Origin: Symbiodinium natans
Taxonomy: Eukaryota > Sar > Dinophyceae > Suessiales > Symbiodiniaceae
Assembly (NCBI GenBank): GCA_905221605.1
Contig: CAJNDS010000327.1
Span: 1-64,000, forward strand
Length of the DNA: 64,000 nt
Direction: 5' to 3'
The notes beneath the pieces are model-generated. The model had not been told where the DNA came from and searched no databases. It saw nothing but the letters and a program-made list of their open reading frames with translations. This document shows positions 12,839-22,800 of this stretch, in pieces. Made by a program: the position numbers and the translations under genes. How positions within the stretch are numbered: the first letter of the stretch is position 1; each line of letters begins with the position of its first letter.

Positions 12839-13855
12839 TTGATGCCTCAAAGGCACTGAAGGCGCGCAACTGATCAAGTGATGCAGATCGCCGCGCAGGG
12901 TTTCTTCCGAGAGGCGAAGACCTGCAAGACACGCACCGCAGGTCTGCAAGCAAGTCTCGCTGGCGCCCGTCCCATCACGGCTGGTCCGCTCCGGCTTCCG
13001 CTTTGCAGGTCAAGTCGCGAGCAGGGGCACCTGTAGAAATGCTTGCCCGCCTCTTCACCCCGAGCTTCTTCCCACGCACGGATGCAACCCTTCTAGAAAA
13101 GAATCTCAAGTGCCTCTTCCACTCTCTCCGCACTCGGACTGCTGCAAGGTGAGCTTTCCTGGCCGCTGAGTAGCTAGCTTCCTGCCATCTTTTTTAGCTT
13201 GCAGCAACTTCGAAGAACTTCTGGTGATTTCAAAATAGGACAGCGGCCGAGGCGCGTCTTTTTGGCTCATATCAGAAGCCCCCGCGAGCCCAAAGGGAAT
13301 GGCCCCGTGGGTGTAGGGTAGAGCCTCCCTGAATGACTTCGGATGGTCAGGGAAGCCTGGCATTTAGATCTTGTGTACAGCAGCCCACATGCTGGAGCCG
13401 ACCATGTCGCCGTCGGCCCTTGCAAAAACTTCTAGCTTCCGAGCAGGTCTTCCAGAGCCTGTTACAGCATGCCTCCGCGGACGGCACGGCACAGACTTGA
13501 AATTTCACTTGAGTCTCGAAGCCTGACCCTTTAAACATGTGTGCCATCCCAGCATTTCGCACGTGACACATGCTGTGGGGATGCCAGCTCTTAAACTCAA
13601 CCAAGAAGCGATGGCGATCGTCTTGCCCTCTTCATGGGCACGGTAGGCTTCGTACACACACCACAACCTGGATTTTTCAGTGTTGATGATGATGATAATG
13701 ATGAAGTTGAGGGCAACAACCTGTGCTTACCTAGATGCGGTTTGATGCCCGCCATCAAGAAAGAAAAGAGAAAAAAAGTCATCCCCGACGCCATCTGGAA
13801 AATCCCAGAAGGTGCCAAAGGGGTCCCTTCGCACAAACGCCCCACAGGCGCCCAT

Positions 13856-14155
13856 TCACCCTATCTCTCGATGCGCTCCAATGGCATCACGAAGCTGCTC
13901 ATTGAAGCTCACAGTCCGCTCCATCTGCAGCTGCGCAGCCGCTCTGGACCAGGAAACGGCGCCCTCAACAACACTGCACACGTTCTTCCATGAAGGTCTC
14001 AATGCAGCCAGCTGGGCCGTGCAGGCCCGATCCGCCAACATATTGAGCTCCCTCACCTCCTTTGTGGTGATCATCTCGGAAGGCGAACTCCACGGTCTTT
14101 TGTTGTGACTGGGGACCCAATGCACAGTGACGTGGTCGCTCAAGCCCTCAGCCAC
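13856..14155 (-). pseudogene. Fragment of non-LTR retrotransposon RNase H domain
   Basis: The frame contains HWVPSHNKRP followed after about 15 residues by RELNMLADRAC. This is the C-terminal pattern of RNase H domains in LINE-type elements, where a WVPSH-type motif precedes an LN..AD motif. Upstream RT sequence is missing and the frame then ends, so it is a relic. The call rests on motif pattern only. Confidence 0.6.
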
Positions 14156-14399
14156 CCGCCTCCAAAAAAGCGCTTTTTTTTGAACCGACGCCTCTTTACT
14201 ACATCAGCAGCGCAGTAGGCCGTTCTTGTGGGTCTCAGCACTAGAGGTAAAACAGAGCAGGTGCGAAAACCAAAGCAAACACACACCAAAACCCCCACAA
14301 AACACAACCACCAAAACCCGCAGCAACCCGCCAAAACCAAAGCACCAAACGTCTATGTGTTCCCCGCGCTCAGCGTCGCAGAAATCTGGGTGTAATCGG

Positions 14400-15389
14400 G
14401 CAGCGCAGAGCATGCGGGAGGGTCGCAAAATGCAAGAGTTTGCCAGGTTGGCACGGAAAGCTGTAGATCGAGGAAGGACAGCAGAGTTACCAACCGACAC
14501 GGTCAGGTGCCAGGCACACAGTAGCAAAAAGGAAGGGTACAAATTGGCCAACTTTCGCAGAAGAGAGGCAAGGCCAGCACGCGCCCCATGGTGGTCAGCC
14601 AGTGGGAACTTGTTAGCAAGAACAACGGATGCAAGACCAGCCCAGGGCACCCCATGGTAGTCAGCCAGTGGAACGCCTTGAGTAACAGCCAACACAACTT
14701 CCGGTTCGATTGCTAACGCCCGGCAAAAGGTTCCATCACCCAGGCGCACAGCTGTGCCCAGTCTGACTACCGGGAAGCCTACCCTGTGAGTGGCTGTGGC
14801 AGGAAGCACACCATCACAAACGGTCCAATCTTCATCACCGTCTGTTGCTGACATATCATAGACCTCAGGAAGCCCGGTGGTTGGTTCTCCGACTGGTATG
14901 GGCACCCCCATACCGGTGCAGCAGCTGGTCCAGGCCATGGAGGTTGATGATGGGACGCATCGGGATTCATCAAGTGAGGCACGCAAGACCCTTCAACACA
15001 ATCATGCTCTGATCCGCTTCACTTAACGCAAGGTCTGGGCACGCAGCAACAAGTCGACCATACTTTGCAAGCTCAACCTGCACGCTGCGGAACACTTCCA
15101 AAGGACGATCTTTCGCAGAGGCAGGGGGTTGGTATCTCAACATCTCTTCTCGCAAGGTCGAGGCTTCTATCCTCGAGCAAACCGACAGATCCTGATGCAA
15201 GCGCCTCAACGCCTCATAGCCTGCCGGAACACCAAGCTGTTCACGCTCAACTTGCTTCAAAATGTCGAGTCCACGGGAAAAGTTCGCAAAGGACTGCCAA
15301 AGGTAAAGGAACACTCTGGTACTCCTAATGCTTTCTCCTTTCGCAAGTCTTTGTTCAGGATTGGCTTGGGGGGGGTTCGATCTCGGCAC
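14400..15389 (-). pseudogene. Decayed copia Gag fragment
   Basis: On the minus strand, 15389-14970 encodes a Gag piece (GYEALRRL, LAKYGRL, LSEADQSMIVLKGL). It follows the same pattern as residues about 355-455 of the polyprotein at 16824. Further left, at about 14870-14830, DMSATDGDEDWTV matches DMSYADEDGAWTV of the element at 1-4103, just before its protease. The frame then loses similarity. A 22-bp direct repeat (CCATGGT.GTCAGCCAGTGG) lies near 14586 and 14650. Confidence 0.65.
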
Positions 15390-15479
15390 GCCGACCCTTG
15401 TTTATGCGTCCACCATCCAGCATGGGCAACTTTGGCACATATGAGTCTGCCTTAGGATTCCTGATAGGAGCACCGTTCC

Positions 15480-15975
15480 TTGCGTGTCTCCATGCACTAC
15501 TGCCCCAACAGTCTGCACGCGACTGGAATGATTTCCAGCGTGACGGCGTGTGATGATCGTGGGCCTTCTGTCTTGGCCCTCGAAATTTCTGGTCCGTGGT
15601 TTGCGTTGAATGATCGGTTTCAGGAAGTGATATCAGGCGTGCATGCCAGGCGTGACATGTCCGGACTGCCTTCTTGATTGCACTGTCCCTTTGACGCACT
15701 TAGGAGTCCAGTTCCGGACTACGCTGAGGCAAGAGGCGAGTGGCTGGGCTGTTTTCGAACTGAACACGCCGCTGAGCCCTGTCAGAAGCTTCCTTTGTGC
15801 CGAGCCGTATCCACAATATCATCACCATCGGATCATGCAGCAAAATCAACATCGATGAACTGTTTGGGAGAGTGCCGCCAGCCCGGCGAGACCATGTCTC
15901 GGAAGATGCAGAGTCCGAATGCAGGGTTACCAGACGTTCCGATAGGTGGAGTTGGCAACATGGCGGGACCTGATG
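15480..15975 (+). pseudogene. Decayed copia protease-integrase linker fragment, opposite strand
   Basis: YCPNSLHATG...GVHARRD, then in another frame VPLTHLGVQFRTTL, then in a third ITIGSCSKINIDELFGRVP. These match in order YRHNSLHATG, VPLGHKGVAYRTTL and ITIGSVHPVNIDSLFSRVP of the element at 1-4103 (after its protease). At least two frameshifts separate them. It is the continuation of the element whose Gag lies on the other strand at 14400-15389, so an inversion or composite rearrangement is implied. Confidence 0.7.
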
Positions 15976-16198
15976 ACGAAATTCAGGAAGGAGATGAGCT
16001 TCCGGGGCAAGAGGCGGAGGAAGTGATGCAACCAGTGGAAGATTGTGGCTGATCAGTGATGTTTTTGTCATGTTTTGGATCAGCTTGTATAGGTTTGTTT
16101 TGCTTCGGAGTGATTGGGAATCCGTGTGATCCCATCCTCGATGGTTTATGCCTCGTTGATTTCCAAGGAAATCATACGAGTGTGTTTTTGCCCAATAC

Positions 16199-16209
16199 GC
16201 TATTTAAAG
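16199..16209 (+). promoter_or_regulatory. TATA-like box in the 5' LTR
   Basis: CTATTTAAAG lies 207 bp before the LTR end and is repeated in the 3' LTR. Position fits a U3 promoter with R starting near 16230. Dinoflagellate nuclear promoters rarely use a classical TATA box, so function is inferred only from retroelement logic. Confidence 0.4.
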
Positions 16210-16294
16210 TGAGTGTGCAGTGTGTAGGAACTTCGTTCTGAAGCTGAGTTTAAGCTCACAAGAGAGAATTCGTTTAGTTTGTGCACTTCGTGAC

Positions 16295-16306
16295 TTTTGG
16301 CTCAAG
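16295..16306 (+). promoter_or_regulatory. Spliced-leader-like 12-mer in the LTR
   Basis: TTTTGGCTCAAG equals the last 12 bases of the conserved 22-nt dinoflagellate spliced leader. The preceding base is C here where the leader has A. The same 12-mer is in the 3' LTR at 25818-25829. It may be a captured leader end or chance. Confidence 0.4.
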
Positions 16307-16408
16307 TGGCTCTGACTGTGAAAAAGAGAGAGCTGTCCGCACTTGTGTGAGAGGTCAGGGTTCGTGCTTTCAAGGGAAAAGGTACCAGAGGGACCTTCGT
16401 TTTTCACG

Positions 16409-16423
16409 TGGTAGCGGAGCTTG
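16409..16423 (+). promoter_or_regulatory. Primer-binding site of copia element 2
   Basis: TGGTAGCGGAGCTTG starts two bases after the LTR terminal CA. It is identical over 15 bases to the site of the minus-strand element ending at 4822. The TGG start and Ty1-like TGGTAGCG suggest initiator-Met tRNA priming. Confidence 0.8.
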
Positions 16424-16446
16424 TGCCTTGTGGTACGAGCCCGTGT

Positions 16447-16812
16447 ATGGTCTTTGGTTGTCTGTCAGGACTCTGTGAGTGCCTGGAGGCAAGTTTGGGT
16501 TTGGAGCCCAGACTGCCAGTGGACCGGAATCTCTTGTACTCGGACCGTGTAAGTGAGTACCGGGAAGCCTACCCTGTGAGGAGGCGGATCCGGACTCATC
16601 AGGCTTGGAAGCAGTTGGTTCAGCGGCTGTTGAGGCACTTTGGAGCCCGGGCAAGGTGGTTTGTCTGGAACTGGATTGGTTGTGACCGATCTTGGAGGAA
16701 TACGGTGCTTGGTAGAGTAGAACTAAGGTTCTTCAGGAGCCTGGACCATCTGGTGTTGGTGAGAGAATTTTCGCCAGAAGACGTTGTGGAGAGACTGCAG
16801 GCTGGAGCCTGA
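16447..16812 (+). other. Leader open frame of copia element 2, 121 codons
   Basis: An ATG at 16447 opens a frame that stops at 16812, 12 bases before the polyprotein ATG and in another frame. The product would be Arg/Leu/Trp rich with no domain I recognise. Part of it (16558-16580) is 23 bases identical to sequence at 14768-14790 inside the decayed copia fragment, so the leader belongs to an older shared sequence. It may be an upstream ORF that affects initiation or be non-coding. Confidence 0.35.
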
Positions 16813-16823
16813 GTTCAGGAACT

Positions 16824-19800
16824 ATGTTGAATACATCCCCACGACATACCAGTGGAGCTCATGTGAGGAGTCCAAGAGGTGGACGAGAGCGTGGAAGCTC
16901 TGTGCCCATCATGGATGCTGAGACAAGGCGAAGGGTAGACCCTTTTCCGGGTTTGGGAAATCCCAACCCACTGTGGGTGCAAGGTTTGGCACAAGGAAGC
17001 CAACCTGTGTATGGCCCAGTGCCCAGAGGTCGAACTCCCGCCAGAAGCCCTCATGGGGTAGCTACTGGAGCACCCCAACAGACAATGGGAGGCCCTTCGT
17101 TTCCCCCTGGTTTGCCTCAGCAAGCGGTAGGAAGTCCTTCGTTACCACCAGGACTATCCACTGGACCTCCTCAACCTGTGGTGACACCATCACAAACATC
17201 ACCCGACGTGCAAGGGTTGACGAGACAAGTGCGAGAATTGGAAAGCATGATGCAGCAACTGGTTGTGCAGCAACAGCAGTTTATGCAAACGATGACTTCG
17301 TCCATGGTGCAGCAACAGCAGCAGCATCAGCAGTGGATGATACAGCAGCATCAGCAACAGCAGCCACAGCAACAGCAACAGGTGAATCCCCCCTTACCTC
17401 AGGATGGTGTTCCTGAGAACATGCCCAGTTCTTCTTCGGGATGTCAAGGTGCATCGCCAGTGGGTACTCCTGCGAAGGGGACCCAGCTTTTTCGGATGGC
17501 GAGCCCAAGTCCCCCACTGAGACCTCCACCTCTGGAGCAAGAAAGGGAAAGGGATGTGTTTGCTCGATCGGACAAATGGTTGCCCAGTTTGCCGACCATT
17601 GACTTTTCGTCTTGGAAGGATCGCATCTCTGAAGCTCTTGGATTCTTGACCTGGATGGAGAAGCTGACCAGTTGGGTTGGTTTGGGTTCAGAAGTGTTTC
17701 CCAATGAGCTCATGCATGCGGTGAAGACTCAAGAAGAGTCTCGGCTGAAACAGGATCGACTTACTGTGGAGCAACAGAAGAGGTCGACGAGGCTGATGCA
17801 CATCCTGCGACAGACTTTTGCAAATCATGAGAAGAGTTCTCTGATTTTGCAGACATATGTTGAAAGTGAGAGCACTTATCAACAATCTGGTTTTGTGGCT
17901 TTGAGATTGCTGGCGAAGGAGTTTTGCCTGAAGTCGCGAGCTGAATGCCTGTTCTTTCGGTCGCAGCTGGTGAATCAAACCGTGAAAGCACCCAGTATTC
18001 CGGAGATCATTCGAAAGATTGAGCATGAGTTGAACAAGTACACCAAGCTGCTCAATAGTCTTGATCCCGATGTGCATGCTGGTGGTTTGCAGATCCAAGA
18101 AGCGGATTCGGTTATGGTTTTGCTGCGCAGTTTGCCAGATCGGTGTAGAAGCCATTGCTTGTTGCATGGCGATAGTGAATCGTTTGAAGATCTGAAAAGA
18201 GTTGCTCTGAAGTTTGAGGTGCAACAAAGGGTGTGGTCAGAAGCCCCTGGCACGAAGCTTCAACCTTTTCGAGATCCCAATGAGGGAAAGGGCAACGAAG
18301 GAAAACCAAAAGGCAAAGGAAAGGAACAGAAAGGCAAGCGCGAATCAAGCAAAGGTGCTGGCAAACGAGCTTCAAGCCAGAACAAGAAGGATGTGGAGTG
18401 CTATGTGTGTGGTGGAAAGGGACATTATGCCCGCGATTGCTGGTATAAGGAGGGAGATTCAGGCAAGAAGCCCAATTCCCCCAATGCTAAGGCGAAAGCC
18501 AAGGCAAAAGGAGATCCCAAGAAGAAGCCCGAAAAGGGAAAGCCCAAAGGAAAAGGCAAAGGAAAGGGGAAGACAGTTGCTGAAGTCTCCCAAGAGGGTG
18601 AGTCGAGTGACTACCAGCTAACTGGAGGTGAATGGAATGAACCTGAGTCAGAGGCCCGAGTGGAATCTGTGTTGCAACCTCTGGAAGAATTGCTCGATGA
18701 AGTGAGAAAAGAGTGGATTCCCCGGAGTACTGATGAGATAGATTGGTCATGGGAAGTTGAGACGAGAGTCCGGATTGCCGAGTTGGAGCATCGGATCTCT
18801 ACCGATTTATCTCAGATGTTGCCATCTAAGTCAGTTCGGTCTTTGATGAAACCTCCGATGAATCAAGTCAAAAGCATGGAAAAGGATGATGCAAGCAAAT
18901 GGTGGTTGATTGACTCAGGAGCATCGGTGACTGTGATTGCGAAAAGATACTTGGATGAGTTCCAGATCTTGGATCGGAAGGCGTTGGGACCTAATGAGAG
19001 GTACTCAGCAGCCAACGATACCCCGGTGAATGTCTTCGAGCGAGTTCGCATCCGAGCCTTGCTGCCTATGTATGAAGGAAAGCAGTATCTTGGTTTGACA
19101 TCGGTGTGTGTGACTGGAGTTGTAGCAGATGTGGCTCACAACATCTTGAGCACCGAGCAGATGGTGAATACTGGTTGGGAAGTGAAGTTCACTCGAAGAG
19201 AGATTTCGCTGCGACACGAGAAGAAAGGAGTCATGGGATATGGAGTATCCTGGGCTGGATGTCCTTGGATCTACCTGCAAGGTGATGCTGGAAAGCGAAA
19301 GAAAGTAACCTTTGGAAGAACTGAGGTTCGACCCATGGATGTGGATGATGGCCAACGACCGATGGAGGTTGATCAGATGCAGTCAGTGCAGTCAATGACC
19401 AAGAAAAAGCAAGAAGAAATGGAGCTGCATCGGATGCGAGGCCACATTCCTTTTTCGTCCGAATGTCCTCATTGTCGGATGACAAGAGGAACAACCCAGC
19501 ATCGTCGGACCAAGGATGCTCAAGACCGACCCGTGGCGTTGCAAGCAGATTTCTGCTTCATCAACCTGGTAACTGGTACTTTTGCGAAAGACCAGCCGAC
19601 GGCTCCCAACATGAAAGTACTGGTCATGACTGAAATGTCAACCAGAATGATTGGATGTCTGTTGGTAGGGACCAATGCTGACAATACCTCCAGCTGGATT
19701 CGTTATTGGATGAATGCTTTCGGACTGGACATTGCAGGGTCTGCTGTACTGTTGAGGACAGACAGCGAGACAGCGGTGAGCGCCCTCATCAAGAGAGCCA

Positions 19801-22800
19801 ATCTGGGGATTAGGATTGTGACCCAAAGAGCACCTCCGCAGGGACATGAAGCGGTTGGTGGTGTGGAAAGGGCAGTGAGAACACTCAAGGAGTTGTTCAG
19901 CACGGTGAGGTTGGATCTACGAGCGCAGGGCTTTGACTTGAAAAGAAGTCCTCGAGCGTTTGAGTTTGGTCTGATTTACTGTGCTGCAATGCACAATCAC
20001 CATGCAGCTGCCTTTGATGGGAAGAAATCACCCCAGGAGTTGGTACTACAGAGATCCCTCCATGAGTGTGGATCGTCGTTGATAGGTGCTACAGTTCTGG
20101 CTGAGCTACCGGATTCGATGAAAACCACGGCGCTCTCCCGGTTTGTGGAAGCAGCCTATGTGTACCCTGAAGTTGGTGGCTTGACTCATGTTGTGAGTGC
20201 CATGGTGGATGGTTGTCCAAAACACTTTCGAGCAAAGTCCATCAAGCACATCGTTCCGTTGAAGATTGGGTTGGAGCATTGTCAACATTTGCTCAAGGAG
20301 CATGATCCATCGGATACATTGGCTCCCCCGATTCTGAAGGAGAAAGAGGATGGTGTGCCCGATCGGATTGAAGGTGAAGCGGACAAGGCCTTTGAGGGCC
20401 GAGTGTCTGATGGACCGACCACAGACATGAGCAAAGTTGGACCTCCAGCTGCATGGGTGAAGGAACATGGTGGCACAGCGAACTGTCCTGCGTGTGGTCC
20501 AAAAAGAGGAAAAGCCAACCACAATGCTGAATGCCGAAAACGGTATGATGATTGGTTGAAAGCTCAACGACAACGGTTGGAATCGAAAGAACCAACAGAG
20601 GAAACTCCAAAAATGGACCAGAGAAGCTCAAAGGATGCGGGGGTGATGGAGTCTGGAAGTGAGCCTTCACTCCTGAAACGCCCGAAGATCACCTATGAGA
20701 GTCGACCAGATCCCAAGTTGGAGGAGAGGCAAAGCGTCCCAACACCTGCGACAGAAGTTGTGGATGTTGACATGGAGGATTTTGAGGATCCAAGTTTGCC
20801 TTACCAAGGGATTCCAGATGAGGCAATGGAACCTGGATACTTCGAAGGAGAAACTCCCGCTGAGGATGAAGCGATCCCAATGGAGGAAGAAAAACCTCAA
20901 ATGGATGTGGATTCAGTTCCAAATGAGTCCAGTCGAGTTCCCCGGCGTTTAGAGAGTTTAACTTCAGATGTGAACTCAGTTCCAGATGAGTCCAATCGAG
21001 TTCCCCGGCTGATCAATCGTATTTGTTTAGACCCAAGACTCGATGTGCCTCAAGGTCCTATTAAAATGGTAAGCAGTGACGAGAGTCCGAAGTTGGTACA
21101 TGTGACCAATTCGATTCTGCTCAACAAGAATAGCACTTTCCCGGAGTCCATGAAGGTGTGTGGATCCCAAGTTTGGCTGGCAAGACCCACGAGTGTTCTG
21201 TCTGAGATAGATGGATGTCCATTAGATGTGGATAAAACAGTGGAAGGCCGGCGAACTGAGCTGCAGAGTATGACTGCTCACAAAGCAGGGAGAGTGGTTG
21301 GAGCAGACGAGGCTCAGAAGTTTGCTCGTCAGCATGGGATAAAGATCATCCCAACCCGATGGGTCATAGGCCCAAAGGTGGTGAATGGCAAGGAAGCTGT
21401 GAGAGCTCGGTGTGTGGTGCAAGACATCGCAAAGGGGAGCACAGCATCATCTTTAGGACTGAGTGCTACGACTCCTTCTTTAGAAGCGTTACGGACGCTT
21501 TTGGCCATTGCTTCGGTAGATGCTATGGATGTCGCAACTTTGGATGTTAGCACTGCATTCTTGCATTCCCCCCTTCCGAAAGGATCGAAGGCGATTATCC
21601 AATTGCCCAAGGATGTTTCCGCCTGCAAGGACTATTATGTCCCGGTGTTTATGATTCTGGATCAAGCCATGAATGGTTTGAGAGTTGCCGCCAAAGCTTG
21701 GAACTTGAAGCTGGCGACAGTTGTGAAGAAAGTTGGGTTGAAGCAATGCCCAACGGAACCTTCCGTCTTCGAGGGCACTGTGAGAGGGAAAAGATTCCTC
21801 ATGTTGTGCTATGTGGACGATTTGATTCTGTGTGGCACTAGAGATGCCATTCGGTTGGTGACCGACACCCTGAACGGAGAGTTGAAGATCAAGGAAACGG
21901 GTCGAATCACTTCCACTGGTGGAAAGATCACCTTTTTGGGGCGAGAGATTGAGAGACAAGGGAGTCATCTCAGGATGCGAGTGCCCCCGGCATACTTAGA
22001 TGCCCTGTTCGAGACAGAGTTCTGTAAGGACCTGAAGGTGGTTACTGCTCCTCCGGACATCGTGAAAACGGTCGAGAAGGGCAGAGCAAGTGGTTCGGAT
22101 CCTGAGTTGAGTGACACTGCAGCTGCGAGGTACAGAGCAGTACTTGGCCGGATTGCATGGTGGGGTCAGTCGAGACCTGACCTGAGTAGGTGGATGTCCA
22201 TTCTTTCGCAAGGACAGTCCAAGCCAACAGCATGCTTTGAGCAAGCATTGCGACAAGTGATTAGGTTCCTAAAGGGACAATACCATGCATGGCAGTACTT
22301 TGGCCCTGATGGGAATGTACCAGACAGTGGGCCGGCGCAGCTGGAAGTGTATGCGGATGCCAGTTGGGCACCCCAAGCGTCGTTAGGACGAAGATCTGTG
22401 TCGGGCATAGCCATCTTTTATAGAGGATGCCTGATCAAGGGAATCTCTCGAGTTCAAGGGTGTGTATCGCTGAGTTCTTGTGAAGCCGAGTTGAGAGCCA
22501 TCTTGACTGCGGTACAGGAGAGTGAGGGACTTGCGACTTTGATCGGTCAGTTGGCCGAGTCAGATGTCACGATCCGATTGCACACTGACAGTTCCTCAGC
22601 GAGAGCGGTTTTGCTAAACCGTGGGTTGAGTAGGCGAGTTCGCCACTTAGACATCGCTGTCTGCTATCTTCAGGAGCGGATACAGGAAGCTCAGACCTTG
22701 AAGGTCATTTGGTGCCCGACAGCGGGAATGATCGCTGACGTTCTTACAAAGTGCTTGAGTCAAGTGACATTCTGTCAGCACCAGCAAGCTATGGGTATAT

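Larger units (their letters stand above)
10466..13850. other. Long stretch with no recognised gene
   Basis: Only short overlapping open frames are present, without recognisable domains or consistent exon signals. It contains a MITE-like element at 10807-10902 and a short tandem run of TGGTCATCCCA at about 12789-12838. Confidence 0.6.
16036..16406 (+). repeat. 5' LTR of copia element 2
   Basis: Begins TGGAAGATTG and ends TTTTCA, 371 bp. It contains TATTTAAAG at about 16200-16208, a possible TATA-like promoter element, and TTTTGGCTCAAG at 16295-16306, equal to the 3' end of the dinoflagellate spliced leader. Confidence 0.95.

Noticed and set aside
13634-14108. Plus-strand frames over 13634-14108
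   Set aside because: They run opposite the RNase H relic and show no domain of their own.
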